Below the pieces are notes generated by a model. The model was not told the DNA's origin, did no database searches, and saw only the letters and a program-made list of their open reading frames with translations. A program made the position numbers and the translations under genes. This document shows positions 16,507-26,531 of a stretch of 64,000 nucleotides of DNA, in pieces (position 1 is the first letter of the stretch; every line of letters starts with the position of its first letter). Origin of the DNA: JAVBJN01 sp031546985 (GTDB taxonomy: Bacteria > Bacteroidota > Bacteroidia > Chitinophagales > Chitinophagaceae); assembly GCA_031546985.1 (NCBI GenBank), contig JAVBJN010000056.1:1-64000 (forward strand), read 5' to 3'.

Positions 16507-16977
16507 TTATTGAAAAAGGACTTGCCAGTGCTGCTGTGCCTGCCCCTGGTATATGAGCGACAGGTTTTCGTAAGCTATAACCTGCTCGCTGCTGCCCGAA
16601 AGAAAGCATTTGTTGCACGAAACCACTTTAGAAACCAGGGTGCCCTTGATCTGGCTTATGGTATCTGCACGGTTATCTTTGGTAAGCAGTACCAGGCTGC
16701 TGCGCGACATATCGGGCAGCAGGCTTTGCAGGGTGCTTAAAGGCAAGGTAAGTGTAGTATCCTGGTAAGAGATATTGTATTGTCCCTTGTATTCGGCCGC
16801 ACCGGTTTGGGTATCGACAGCTACCAGGCCTACCGTATCGTTTACGCTAAGGGCCGATTGGCTAAAATCGATAACCAGCGAGGGCGAAGGAAAAGCGCAT
16901 TTGGCCCTGGAGCAGCAACCATACAAAGCTGTTGCTGCCAATCCAATTGTTAAAAGGGGTAATAAAGAAAAACGCAT
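16507..16977 (-). CDS. Putative lipoprotein, unknown
   Basis: 156 residues. MRFSLLPLLTIGLAATALYGC is a lipoprotein signal peptide with lipobox LYGC. After it come three more Cys (CSRAKC) and one later CNKC pair, giving a Cys-rich protein that could form disulfides in the periplasm. No domain is recognised. First gene of the operon with the SRPBCC and SH3-like genes. Confidence 0.65.
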   Translation of the reverse strand: MRFSLLPLLTIGLAATALYGCCSRAKCAFPSPSLVIDFSQSALSVNDTVGLVAVDTQTGAAEYKGQYNISYQDTTLTLPLSTLQSLLPDMSRSSLVLLTKDNRADTISQIKGTLVSKVVSCNKCFLSGSSEQVIAYENLSLIYQGQAQQHWQVLFQ

Positions 16978-17019
16978 ACCGTACGTTTTAAAAATGGTGC
17001 GCTATGAAGGTAAAACAAA

Positions 17020-17045
17020 AAAGCAACCCGTTAAGGTTGCTTTGT
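17020..17045. terminator. Terminator downstream of fabH
   Basis: AAAGCAACC (17020-17028) pairs with GGTTGCTTT (17035-17043); an A-run on the left gives a T-run for the minus strand, separating fabH from the lipoprotein operon. Confidence 0.75.
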
Positions 17046-17052
17046 GTATGTC

Positions 17053-18063
17053 TTAGTTTTGGTATTGGTCTCCGTCGTAAGCCCATTTGATATAGGTAGA
17101 GCCCCAGGTAAATCCACCTCCAAAGGCGGCCAGTACCAGGTTGTCTCCTTTTTTCAATTGGTTTTCCCACTCCCACAGGCACAGCGGCAGGGTACCGTTG
17201 GTAGTGTTACCGAATTTCTGGATGTTGATCATGGTTTTTTCCAATGGCAATCCCATTCTTTCGGCCGTAGCGTTAATGATGCGCAGGTTGGCCTGGTGGG
17301 GCACCAGCCATTTAATATCGTCTGAACCCAGGTTGTTGCGGTTCATAATATCGTAGGCTACATCTGCCATGTTTTTTACCGCAAATTTGAACACCGTTTG
17401 TCCTTCCTGGTACACGTAGTGTTCTTTATTCATCACGGTTTCGATGGTAGCAGGTTTTACAGAACCACCGGCTTTCTGGTGCAGGTGCGCACGTCCGGCA
17501 CCATCACTTTTCAGGATGCTGTCGATTACACCGGTACCGTCTTCGCGGGGTTCCAGCAATACAGCGCCGGCGCCGTCGCCAAAGATGATGCAGGTAGTAC
17601 GGTCTTCGTAGTTCATAATAGAACTCATTTTATCGCCACCTACAACGATGATTTTTTTATGACGGCCCGATTCTATAAACTGGGCTGCGGTAGTTAAAGC
17701 ATAGAGGAAACCCGAGCAGGCTGCGTTAATATCGTAGCTGAATGCGTTTTTCAAACCAGCTTTATCTGCAATGATGTTGGCCGTGGCAGGAAACTGCATA
17801 TCGGGTGTGGTGGTAGCACAAATCACCAGTTCAATCTCTTGCGGATCTACGCCGGTTTTGCGCAGAATGTCCTGAACCGCTTTGGCTCCCATATCGGAAG
17901 TACCCAGGCCTTCACCCTTCAGGATACGTCTTTCTTTAATTCCGGTGCGTGTTTGTATCCATTCGTCTGTAGTATCTACAATGGTTTCCAGTTCCTTATT
18001 GGTGAGGATGTATTCTGGAACGTAGCCACCTACAGCGGTGATTGCGGCATGTATTTTTCCCAT
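17053..18063 (-). CDS. fabH: 3-oxoacyl-ACP synthase III
   Basis: 336 residues from the ATG at 18063. The catalytic triad is complete: C116 in NAACSGFLYAL, H256 in VPHQANLRI and N286 in FGNTTNGT. It condenses acyl-CoA with malonyl-ACP to start fatty acid synthesis. An upstream start at 18099 would lie before the predicted transcription start (-7 element at 18104-18097) and adds an unrelated 12-residue leader, so it is rejected. It is unlikely to belong to the distant pigment cluster because it stands alone and looks like the housekeeping enzyme. Confidence 0.93.
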   Translation of the reverse strand: MGKIHAAITAVGGYVPEYILTNKELETIVDTTDEWIQTRTGIKERRILKGEGLGTSDMGAKAVQDILRKTGVDPQEIELVICATTTPDMQFPATANIIADKAGLKNAFSYDINAACSGFLYALTTAAQFIESGRHKKIIVVGGDKMSSIMNYEDRTTCIIFGDGAGAVLLEPREDGTGVIDSILKSDGAGRAHLHQKAGGSVKPATIETVMNKEHYVYQEGQTVFKFAVKNMADVAYDIMNRNNLGSDDIKWLVPHQANLRIINATAERMGLPLEKTMINIQKFGNTTNGTLPLCLWEWENQLKKGDNLVLAAFGGGFTWGSTYIKWAYDGDQYQN

Positions 18064-18096
18064 TTTATTCAGGCTTTCTTCTAAAAATTGAGCGCA

Positions 18097-18104
18097 CAAA
18101 GTTA
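18097..18104 (-). promoter_or_regulatory. -7 promoter element for fabH
   Basis: TAACTTTG on the minus strand, exact TAnnTTTG match, 33 bases before the chosen ATG. It decides the start. The rest of the 313-base gap up to ruvA (18064-18376) shows nothing else I can support besides the ruvA promoter. Confidence 0.6.
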
Positions 18105-18347
18105 ATCAAAAATCAATCGCTGCATATTTTTTAGTCATATGGTTGTAATAGAAAATGTGTACCAGGATAATCTCTTATGTTTTGCCTGTTTTATGCCGCA
18201 AAAATGACTTTTTCCGGATGCTGGTGTAATTTATGCGGGAGTGGAGCGGCAGGCGCGCATTATTTAATGTCAAAATCCTGTGGGCCAGCCGGGTACGGTT
18301 TCTAAATACTCTTTTGAAAAAGGGTTAGAAAGCTTGGCGGAAAAAAA

Positions 18348-18355
18348 TATCTTTG
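18348..18355 (+). promoter_or_regulatory. -7 promoter element for ruvA-sprA
   Basis: TATCTTTG, exact TAnnTTTG match, 21 bases before the ruvA ATG. A weak TTA at 18324 stands at about -33. Confidence 0.6.
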
Positions 18356-18376
18356 GAAGTTTAATATCGACCATAC

Positions 18377-18973
18377 ATGTTTGCATATTTGAAAGGGAAG
18401 CTGGCATATTGCACGCCGGCTATGGTGCATCTGGATGTTGCAGGAGTAGGGTATGAAGTCCACATCAGCCTCAATACATATAGTGCTATACAGCAAATGA
18501 ACGAGGCGCGCCTGTGGGTGCACCTGCAAATAAAGGAAGACGCGCACACCCTGTTTGGGTTTTATGAAGAGATCGAAAAGCAATTGTTTCTGCAGTTGTT
18601 GTCGGTTTCTGGCGTAGGTGCAAGTACCGCCAGGATGATGCTGAGCAGCATGACCCCGGCCGAACTGGCCCAGGCCATTGCGCACGGCAACGAAAAATTA
18701 CTCGAAAAAATAAAGGGCATCGGGGCCAAAACGGCCAAGCGCATCATTCTCGAACTGAAAGATAAGGTGACCCGCGCCCAGCCTGTACTGGCAACAGATA
18801 TGCCTGCCGTACATATAAACAATAATAATCAACAAGATGCGTTAAATGCATTAGTCGCTTTGGGCATAGCCAAACCTGCGGCAGAACAGGCGCTGACGAA
18901 GGTGCTGAAGGCCATGCCTCAACTGGAGGAAAGTGTGGAAGACCTGCTGAAACATGCATTGAAAAATTTATAA
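18377..18973 (+). CDS. ruvA: Holliday junction DNA helicase subunit RuvA
   Basis: 198 residues. Domain I opens with FAYLKGKLAYCTPAMVHLDVAGVGYEV; the tandem helix-hairpin-helix motifs of domain II are VSGVGASTARMML and IKGIGAKTAKRIILELKDK; domain III follows after a linker (DALNALVALGIAKPAAEQAL). RuvA binds four-way junctions and loads the RuvB motor. sprA follows after only 26 bases, a gene order found in other Bacteroidota. Confidence 0.96.
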   Translation: MFAYLKGKLAYCTPAMVHLDVAGVGYEVHISLNTYSAIQQMNEARLWVHLQIKEDAHTLFGFYEEIEKQLFLQLLSVSGVGASTARMMLSSMTPAELAQAIAHGNEKLLEKIKGIGAKTAKRIILELKDKVTRAQPVLATDMPAVHINNNNQQDALNALVALGIAKPAAEQALTKVLKAMPQLEESVEDLLKHALKNL

Positions 18974-18999
18974 CTAAAACGCTCAAACACAGAAGGATT

Positions 19000-21900
19000 T
19001 TGACCAAGCATAACAGGGGGAAGAATTATACAGCCTGGATAGTGATAGGATTAACCATCATGATGATGCTGAATGCCTCCGCTAAAGATTTTTTTACCTT
19101 TAAACCAATGCCGGATGATGATCCTGCTCCTCAGGTAGATAGCCCTGAAGTGGAGCAGAACGATCCGCGTCGTTTGCGTTTTCCAATCAACGACCGTATG
19201 GGTGATGGCCGCACGCCTGGTGCGGGTACCAATCCTATGGACCTGCAAGACCCGGCCAACGTAAAAAAGACTTACGATTACGATCCTAACAGCAAAGAGT
19301 TTTCGCTTACCGAAAAAATAGGAGACCAATACTTCCGCTACCCCTCTTCCATGACAATGGATGAGTACCTCAAATACAAATCTGCACAGGACGAAGCTGC
19401 ATACTGGAAAAAACGGGGCGATGCACTGAGCCTGCTCAACAGCCGCACGGCTATTCCGCAACTGCATGTATCGGGTGGTGCCTTTGACCGTATTTTTGGC
19501 GGGTCCAATATCGACATTCGCCCGCAGGGTAACGTAGACCTTACTTTTGGCGGATTGTGGCAGAACCTCAAAAACCCTGCGTTGGTGCAGCGTGCCCAGC
19601 GCTATGGCATTTTTGACTTCGACATGCAGATGAACATCAACCTGGTGGCCAAGGTGGGTGAAAAACTGAAACTGAACTTTAACTACAATACCAAAGCCAA
19701 CTTCGATTTTGAGAACCAGATCAAACTCGAATACACCGGTTTTGAAGATGAAATCATTAAAAAAATTGAAGCCGGTAACGTAAGTTTTCCGCTCAAGAGC
19801 CGTCTCATTACTGGTACCCAATCGTTGCTGGGTATCAAAACGCAATTGCAGTTTGGCCGCCTGATGATGACCAACATTATCTCGCAGCAAAAGTCTAAAC
19901 GGGAGAGCGTAACCCTTAAAGGTGGCGCGCAAACGCAAACCTTCTCGGTGGCCTCAGATTCTTATGATGAGAACAGGCACTTCCTGCTGGCACAACACTT
20001 CCGCAGCAACTATAACTACGCGTTAAAAGATTTTCCGGTACTCCGCTCCCAGGCCAATATTACCAAGGTAGAGGTGTGGATTACCAATAAAAATGCTACC
20101 ACCACCGACACGCGCGACATCGTAGCGTTTATGGACTTTGGTGAAAAAAATCCGTACAACAGCCGGTTTCTCGATGGTGCTGGTCAGGAGTTGCCCGATA
20201 ACAAATCGAATACCTTATACCAGCGTGTGATTGGTACACCCGGTACCCGATCGCTCAACACGGTAGTTACCGCTTTGAGTTCGGCTATCGGGTTGCAGGA
20301 ACGTACCGAGTTTATGAAAGTGCTGGCACGTAAGCTCAATCCTTCGGAGTTCTCGTTTAATCCGCAGCTGGGTTTCATATCCCTTAACCAGCAGTTGCAA
20401 CCCGATGAGGTGTTGGGTGTATCTTACCAGTATACTTACAATGGTAAGATCTTTCAGGTGGGTGAGTTCTCGCAGGATCTGCCTCCCGATAGTACCAATG
20501 CCAAAGTGCTGTTTGTTAAAATGCTGAAATCGACCCAGGCCATTCCTACCTTGCCGATCTGGGATCTGATGATGAAAAACGTGTATTCGCTAAACGCGTA
20601 TGGCATTACCCAAAAGGATTTCAGACTCAATATCTTTTACCTCGATCCCGGAGCCGGTAAAAAACGTTATTTGCCCGAAGGGCCAAGTTCAGGAACACCG
20701 CTGCTGTCGTTGCTGAACCTCGACCGTTTAAATAACCAGAAAGATCCGCAGCCCGATGGGGTGTTCGATTATGTGGAAGGTATAACCATTAACCCGCAGC
20801 AGGGTAAAGTGATCTTCCCGGTGCTGGAGCCCTTTGGTTCCGACCTTGCCTATGCCTTTGGCAATGATCCTAAATTGCTGAATAAGTACCTCTACCAGGT
20901 ACTGTACGATTCTACCAAAGTAGTAGCCCAGCAGTTTCCGCAATACAACCGTTACCTCGTAGAAGGTAGCTTTAGTGGCTCTTCCAACTCCGAGATATAC
21001 CTGGGTGGTTTCAATATTCCGCAGGGGTCGGTATCGGTTACCGCCGGTGGGCAAAAACTGGTAGAGGGAGTGGATTACCAGATCGACTACTCATTGGGTA
21101 GGGTAAAGATCCTCAATACCGGGGTGCTCAACTCTGGCATCCCCATCAACATTCAGTATGAGAACAACGCCACTTTTGGTTTCCAGCAGCAATCGCTGAT
21201 GGGCTCGCGACTGGATTATTATGTGAATGATAAACTGATGCTGGGTGGTACGGTTATGCGCTTGTCCGAAAGGCCGTTTACCCAAAAAGTAAGTTTTGGC
21301 GAAGACCCGATTAACAATACCGTAGTAGGGCTGGATGCGAATTACAACACCGAAATTCCGGCACTTACCCGCCTGCTCGATAAATTACCGATTTACTCTA
21401 CCACTGCTCCTTCGGTACTTACCACCTCGGGCGAGGTAGCCCGCCTGTTTCCGGGCCACAGTAAACTGATCGGTAAAGACGGTAACGTATATATCGACGA
21501 CTTTGAAGGTACGCGCAGCAGTTTTGATATGAAATATCCTTACACCTCCTGGGCGCTGGCGAGTACGCCACGTGATGCGCCCGATGCGAGTGGTAAGGTC
21601 ATGTTTCCCGAGGCGGCCCTGCTCAATAACCTCGATTACGGAAAAAACCGCGCCCGTCTGGCCTGGTACACCATTGACCCCTCTATGGTAGACCGCTCTG
21701 CCAACACGCCGCCCAATATTAAAAACGACCTTAACCAGTTGTCTAACCACTACGTAAGAGCGGTGAGCCAGCGCGAGGTGTTTCCACAAAAGAACAACAT
21801 AAGCCTGCAAGATCAGTTGCAGACCTTTGACCTGGCTTATTACCCCAAAGACCGAGGGCAGTACAATTTTGATGCATCTAACATAGATGCCAACGGTAAA

Positions 21901-24900
21901 CTTACCAATCCCTCCAAGCGCTGGGGTGGTTTAATGCGCCCGTTGGAGTACAGCGATTTTGAAGCGTCCAACATTGAGTTTGTAGAGTTCTGGGTGCTCG
22001 ATCCGTTCATATATAATACCAACAGCAATGGCGGTTACCTGTACCTGAACCTCGGTAACGTATCGGAAGACATTTTGAAGGATTCGCGTAAGCTGTTTGA
22101 GAATGGCTTGCCCAACCCCGCCGATCCTACCAAGATAGACAGCAGCCGCTGGGGTAATGTGCCCAAGTACCAGCAGCAGATTACCCGCTCGTTTGACAAC
22201 GACCCCTCTGGCCGCAGACTGCAGGATGTGGGGTATGATGGTATGAGCAGCGAAGATGAGCAAACCAAACGCGCCGACTTTCTTGGCCAGCTGGGGGCTT
22301 TGGTGGGTACCGGCAGCGAGGTGTACCTCAAAACCAGCGAAGACCCTGCCTCCGATAACTTCCGTCACTTCCGCGATCCGAAGTATACCGAAGAGAACGC
22401 AGGCATTCTTGCGCGGTATAAATATTTTAACAACCCCGAGGGCAACTCACCGGTTACCGATAACAACAGCACCTACTCCCTGTCGGGCACCAACCTGCCG
22501 GAGAGTGAAGATATTAACGGCGATAATACCCTGAACGAAACCGAAGAGTATTATAATTACCGCATTCACCTTACGCCAAACATGGCCGTGGGGCAGAATA
22601 ATATTATCAACATCCAGGAGTCTAAAGTGAAACTGGTGAATGGTACCGAAGATGTGGTAAAATGGTACCAGTTCCGGGTACCGGTTAAGTCATACGATAA
22701 TAAAGTAGGCAGCATTTCCGATTTCCGCTCTATCCGTTTCTTCCGGATGTTTATGACCGGTTTCGAAGACAGCGCCGTACTGCGTTTTGCCCGCCTGGAT
22801 CTGTTGCGTAACCAATGGCGCCGTTACCAGTATTCCTTGAACATACCGGGAGAGATGATCCCGATCGATGATAACAATATCACATCCTTTAACGTAGGTT
22901 CGGTAAGCCTGGAAGAGAACGGACAGCGTTCTCCGATCCCTTATGTTGTGCCTCCGGGTATCGACCGTCAGCAACAAGCCGTATCTACCGGTCAAACCAT
23001 TCAGTTGAACGAGCAATCGCTCAGCATGCAGGTGTGTAACCTCCAGGATGGTGATGCCCGCTCGGCCATTAAAACCTATAACCTGGATATGCGCCAGTTT
23101 AAAGACCTGCGCATGTTTATTCACGCAGAGTCGGTACCAGGCCAGGCCCAGTTAAAAGACAACCAGTTGTATGCGTTTATCCGTTTGGGTAACGATTACA
23201 CCAATAACTATTACGAATACCAGGTGCCGTTAAAGATCTCCCCTCCCGGAGAGTCGGCCCAGCGATCGGTTTGGCCCGAAGCCAATGAAATTATGCTGGC
23301 GCTCAATAAGCTGGTAAATGTAAAACTGCAGCGTAACTCTTTGGGCTATAGCCTTACCCTGCCTTATACGCAGAAAGATGAGTTTGGCAACAACATTGTA
23401 ATTGTGGGTAACCCCAACGTGGGCGATGTGCGGTCTATTATGCTGGGTGTGCTAAACCCCAAAGACGATGGCGCGCCACAGTGTACCGAAGTTTGGTTTA
23501 ACGAACTGCGGGTATCTAATATTGATGAGTCGGGCGGTTGGGCTGCCACCGGTAGCGCCGCGTTGCAAATGGCCGATCTGGGTAATGTACGTTTCTCCGG
23601 CAATATGCATACCGCCGGTTATGGCAACCTCGATCAGAAAGCGCAGCAGCGTTTCCGCGATAACTTTAACCAATACGACATCTCTGCCAATATTAATGCG
23701 GGTAAACTATTGCCACAAAAATGGGGCGTGCAGCTGCCTGTGTTTGCAGGCTATACCCAATCGGTGAGCAACCCCGAATTTGATCCTTACGACCTGGATG
23801 TTAAGTTCAGCGATAAGCTCAACTCTGCCCGTACCAGCCAGGAGCGCGACTCTATGAAAAAAGCTGCGCAGGACTTTATAGCCATCCAGAGTCTTAACTT
23901 CCAGGGTGTGCGTATTACACCTGCCAAAGCACATAAGAAAAATCCGTTTAGCCTGGCCAACTTTGACCTGAGCTATTCTTATAATAAACAATTCCACCGC
24001 AGTCCGCTGCTGGAGAGCGAAACCATTACCCAGCACCAGGGTGGCTTTGGGTACAACTATGCGCCTGCCTCTAAATACATAGAGCCGTTTAAGCGATTGG
24101 TAAAATCGAAGTCGAAGTACCTGGCGCTTATCCGCGATTTCAACGTGAAGTTGCTGCCCAGCAGTGTCTCTTTCCGTACCGAGCTGGTGCGCCAGTTTGG
24201 AGAAACCATTCTGCGTAATATCGATGATGGGAACTACAAGATTCCGGCTACTTACAATAAGTACTTTACCTGGAACCGTACCTTTAGCTTACGTTGGGAG
24301 CTTACCAAGTCGTTGTCGTTCGATTACAACGCGTCTAACCTGGCTCGTGTAGATGAGCCCAATGGCCGTATCGATACCAAAGAGAAGAAAGATACGTTGT
24401 GGAACAACATTGCGCGCCTGGGCCGCCCTACGGCATATAACCAGACGTTTGGCGCCAACTATACCTTACCACTGGCCAAGATCCCGTTCCTGGACTGGAC
24501 CAATGCCCGTATCGGCTATACCGGTACCTATAATTATACCGCAGCATCTTTCCTGTCTAAAAGCCTGGGTAACACCATTGGTAACGGACAAACGGTGCAG
24601 TTGAATGCAGAAGCCAACTTCCTGCAGTTGTACAATAAAAACCGCTACCTCAAAGCCATTAACACACCTGCATACAAACCTCCGGTTTCTAAAAGCCAGG
24701 ATGTGAAAAAGGATGATAAAAAAGTAGATAAGCTGGGCAAACCGCTGGATGATAAAGGTGCTAAACCTGCACCCGAGCCTAAAGCAGAACCCGCAAAGGC
24801 CGACCCCGAGAAATCGCGCAACAGCCTGTTAAAAAGCAGATTTATAAGCGATACACTGCGTAAGCTCATTTACAAAAGAGAAGACGGTACCATTACCAAA

Positions 24901-26409
24901 GCAGAGAAGAAATACTATCGCAAACTGAAACGCGAGATCCGTAAGAAAGAATTGCTGGCCAAACGCAACAAGCCTATCGAAATTAATCCGGGCGTACGTC
25001 TTGGCGGCAGATTGCTTATGAGTTTGCGCAGGGCTACTGTTTCATACAGCGAAGCATATGTAACTACGCTGCCTGGGTATATGGACAGCAGCCGCATACT
25101 GGGTATGAATCCTAGTTCATGGGAGCCTGGACTTCCGTTTGTGCTAGGGTACCAACCCGACCAGAAATGGCTCGATGCTGCGGCATCGCGAGGTGTCATT
25201 TCTGGCGACTCCCTGGTGGTGCAACCCATACAGCAACGCTACAACCAGTCTTTTAATATTACTGCTGCGCTGGAGCCGCTCCAGGATGTAAGGATAGATC
25301 TGAACTGGAACAAAACGTTCTCCAAAAACTACTCCGAGTTGTTTAAGGATACATTGGGCAATGGCACGTTCAGCCACCTTAACCCTTACGATGCCGGTTC
25401 ATTCAGTGTAACGTATGTTGCCATCGGTACCATGTTCGATAAGTCGGGTAAGGAAGGTATTTCCAATACGTTCCGCCGGTTCGAAGAAAACCGTAAGGTA
25501 ATCTCCGACCGCCTGGGCCGCAGCAACCCATATACCAACGGACTGGCCGCGCCGGAAGATCCGGAGTATAAAAAAGGGTATACCCGTTACTCACAGGAAG
25601 TGCTTATTCCGGCTTTCCTCTCGGCATATACCAACCGCGATCCGGTTTCGATGGAGCTGGTAGACAGTAAGAGCCGTAACCTGAAAGACAATCCGTTTAA
25701 GAACATATGGCCTATGCCTAACTGGAGAGTAAACATCTCCGGGGTTAACAAACTACCAATGTTCCGCAACTACATCGACAATATGGTGATTACCCATGCC
25801 TACACCGGTAACCTGAGTATGAACAGCTTTAACAGCAACCTCATTTACCAGGATATTTATGTGTTGGGGTATCCTTCGTTTATCGATAGTAACTCGCACA
25901 ACTATGTGCCTTACTTCCTGGTGCCCAATATTACCATTACGGAGTCGTTCTCGCCACTGTTTGGTGTAGATGCCACCTTTAGCAAGTTTACTGCTCGTTT
26001 CGAGTACCGCAAAGCGCGTACGCTGAGTTTGAGTCTTATCGACTTCCAGCTGGCAGAAACAAAGAGTAATGAGTATGTGGTAGGGGCTGGTATCCGAGCC
26101 AGAAACGTAAGGTTGCCATTTACGGCATTTGGTCTCAATAAAATGAAACCTGCCGATGTTAACTTTAAAATGGACATCAGTGTGCGGGACGATATAACCT
26201 CTAACAACAGGCTCGATCAGGATCTGTCTATCCCCACCCGCGGGCAAACGGTGATTGGTATCTCGCCCACATTGGATTATGTAGTGAGCAATGGTTTAAC
26301 CATCCGCTTCTACTACGACCGCAGACAAACGATACCCAAAGTATCTACCTCGTTCCCGATTACTACTACAAGGGCAGGCGTAACACTCAGGTTCTTGTTT
26401 GGACAATAA
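19000..26409 (+). CDS. sprA: SprA, outer-membrane translocon of type IX secretion / gliding
   Basis: 2469 residues, in line with the roughly 2400 of known SprA. The start is a TTG at 19000 with AGAAGGA just upstream; it is chosen because it gives a full signal peptide (basic TKHNRGK, then a hydrophobic core to NASA). Recognisable segments include the N-terminal RLRFPINDR, a Tyr/Asn-rich barrel with repeated FxLSL-type strands, CTEVWFNELRVSNIDE near residue 1495, and barrel strands to the end (RAGVTLRFLFG). SprA forms the giant single-chain barrel through which type IX cargo leaves. An unusual Lys/Pro/Ala-rich low-complexity insert lies at about residues 1893-1940. Cotranscribed with ruvA. Confidence 0.95.
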   Translation: MTKHNRGKNYTAWIVIGLTIMMMLNASAKDFFTFKPMPDDDPAPQVDSPEVEQNDPRRLRFPINDRMGDGRTPGAGTNPMDLQDPANVKKTYDYDPNSKEFSLTEKIGDQYFRYPSSMTMDEYLKYKSAQDEAAYWKKRGDALSLLNSRTAIPQLHVSGGAFDRIFGGSNIDIRPQGNVDLTFGGLWQNLKNPALVQRAQRYGIFDFDMQMNINLVAKVGEKLKLNFNYNTKANFDFENQIKLEYTGFEDEIIKKIEAGNVSFPLKSRLITGTQSLLGIKTQLQFGRLMMTNIISQQKSKRESVTLKGGAQTQTFSVASDSYDENRHFLLAQHFRSNYNYALKDFPVLRSQANITKVEVWITNKNATTTDTRDIVAFMDFGEKNPYNSRFLDGAGQELPDNKSNTLYQRVIGTPGTRSLNTVVTALSSAIGLQERTEFMKVLARKLNPSEFSFNPQLGFISLNQQLQPDEVLGVSYQYTYNGKIFQVGEFSQDLPPDSTNAKVLFVKMLKSTQAIPTLPIWDLMMKNVYSLNAYGITQKDFRLNIFYLDPGAGKKRYLPEGPSSGTPLLSLLNLDRLNNQKDPQPDGVFDYVEGITINPQQGKVIFPVLEPFGSDLAYAFGNDPKLLNKYLYQVLYDSTKVVAQQFPQYNRYLVEGSFSGSSNSEIYLGGFNIPQGSVSVTAGGQKLVEGVDYQIDYSLGRVKILNTGVLNSGIPINIQYENNATFGFQQQSLMGSRLDYYVNDKLMLGGTVMRLSERPFTQKVSFGEDPINNTVVGLDANYNTEIPALTRLLDKLPIYSTTAPSVLTTSGEVARLFPGHSKLIGKDGNVYIDDFEGTRSSFDMKYPYTSWALASTPRDAPDASGKVMFPEAALLNNLDYGKNRARLAWYTIDPSMVDRSANTPPNIKNDLNQLSNHYVRAVSQREVFPQKNNISLQDQLQTFDLAYYPKDRGQYNFDASNIDANGKLTNPSKRWGGLMRPLEYSDFEASNIEFVEFWVLDPFIYNTNSNGGYLYLNLGNVSEDILKDSRKLFENGLPNPADPTKIDSSRWGNVPKYQQQITRSFDNDPSGRRLQDVGYDGMSSEDEQTKRADFLGQLGALVGTGSEVYLKTSEDPASDNFRHFRDPKYTEENAGILARYKYFNNPEGNSPVTDNNSTYSLSGTNLPESEDINGDNTLNETEEYYNYRIHLTPNMAVGQNNIINIQESKVKLVNGTEDVVKWYQFRVPVKSYDNKVGSISDFRSIRFFRMFMTGFEDSAVLRFARLDLLRNQWRRYQYSLNIPGEMIPIDDNNITSFNVGSVSLEENGQRSPIPYVVPPGIDRQQQAVSTGQTIQLNEQSLSMQVCNLQDGDARSAIKTYNLDMRQFKDLRMFIHAESVPGQAQLKDNQLYAFIRLGNDYTNNYYEYQVPLKISPPGESAQRSVWPEANEIMLALNKLVNVKLQRNSLGYSLTLPYTQKDEFGNNIVIVGNPNVGDVRSIMLGVLNPKDDGAPQCTEVWFNELRVSNIDESGGWAATGSAALQMADLGNVRFSGNMHTAGYGNLDQKAQQRFRDNFNQYDISANINAGKLLPQKWGVQLPVFAGYTQSVSNPEFDPYDLDVKFSDKLNSARTSQERDSMKKAAQDFIAIQSLNFQGVRITPAKAHKKNPFSLANFDLSYSYNKQFHRSPLLESETITQHQGGFGYNYAPASKYIEPFKRLVKSKSKYLALIRDFNVKLLPSSVSFRTELVRQFGETILRNIDDGNYKIPATYNKYFTWNRTFSLRWELTKSLSFDYNASNLARVDEPNGRIDTKEKKDTLWNNIARLGRPTAYNQTFGANYTLPLAKIPFLDWTNARIGYTGTYNYTAASFLSKSLGNTIGNGQTVQLNAEANFLQLYNKNRYLKAINTPAYKPPVSKSQDVKKDDKKVDKLGKPLDDKGAKPAPEPKAEPAKADPEKSRNSLLKSRFISDTLRKLIYKREDGTITKAEKKYYRKLKREIRKKELLAKRNKPIEINPGVRLGGRLLMSLRRATVSYSEAYVTTLPGYMDSSRILGMNPSSWEPGLPFVLGYQPDQKWLDAAASRGVISGDSLVVQPIQQRYNQSFNITAALEPLQDVRIDLNWNKTFSKNYSELFKDTLGNGTFSHLNPYDAGSFSVTYVAIGTMFDKSGKEGISNTFRRFEENRKVISDRLGRSNPYTNGLAAPEDPEYKKGYTRYSQEVLIPAFLSAYTNRDPVSMELVDSKSRNLKDNPFKNIWPMPNWRVNISGVNKLPMFRNYIDNMVITHAYTGNLSMNSFNSNLIYQDIYVLGYPSFIDSNSHNYVPYFLVPNITITESFSPLFGVDATFSKFTARFEYRKARTLSLSLIDFQLAETKSNEYVVGAGIRARNVRLPFTAFGLNKMKPADVNFKMDISVRDDITSNNRLDQDLSIPTRGQTVIGISPTLDYVVSNGLTIRFYYDRRQTIPKVSTSFPITTTRAGVTLRFLFGQ

Positions 26410-26421
26410 CAAATAGTATAC

Positions 26422-26469
26422 AACAAAAAACCCCGGATAGCAGCCATGTTATCCGGGGTTTTTTGTTGG
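26422..26469. terminator. Terminator after sprA
   Basis: A perfect 18-bp stem (26422-26439 with 26450-26467) with CCCCGGATA at its core and A/T runs at its base. It lies 13 bases after the sprA stop. Confidence 0.88.
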
Positions 26470-26531
26470 TGACAGGTACTATAATAAAAGTGAACGAACA
26501 TACCCTTCTGTCTTTTTTGCTATATTTAGAG

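Noticed and set aside
17053..18063. fabH as the DarB-type resorcinol enzyme of a flexirubin locus
   Set aside because: It is isolated, 15 kb from the cluster, and reads as a standard housekeeping KAS III with an intact Cys-His-Asn triad.
18064..18099. Upstream in-frame start for fabH
   Set aside because: It overlaps the -7 promoter element, so the codons would not be in the message.
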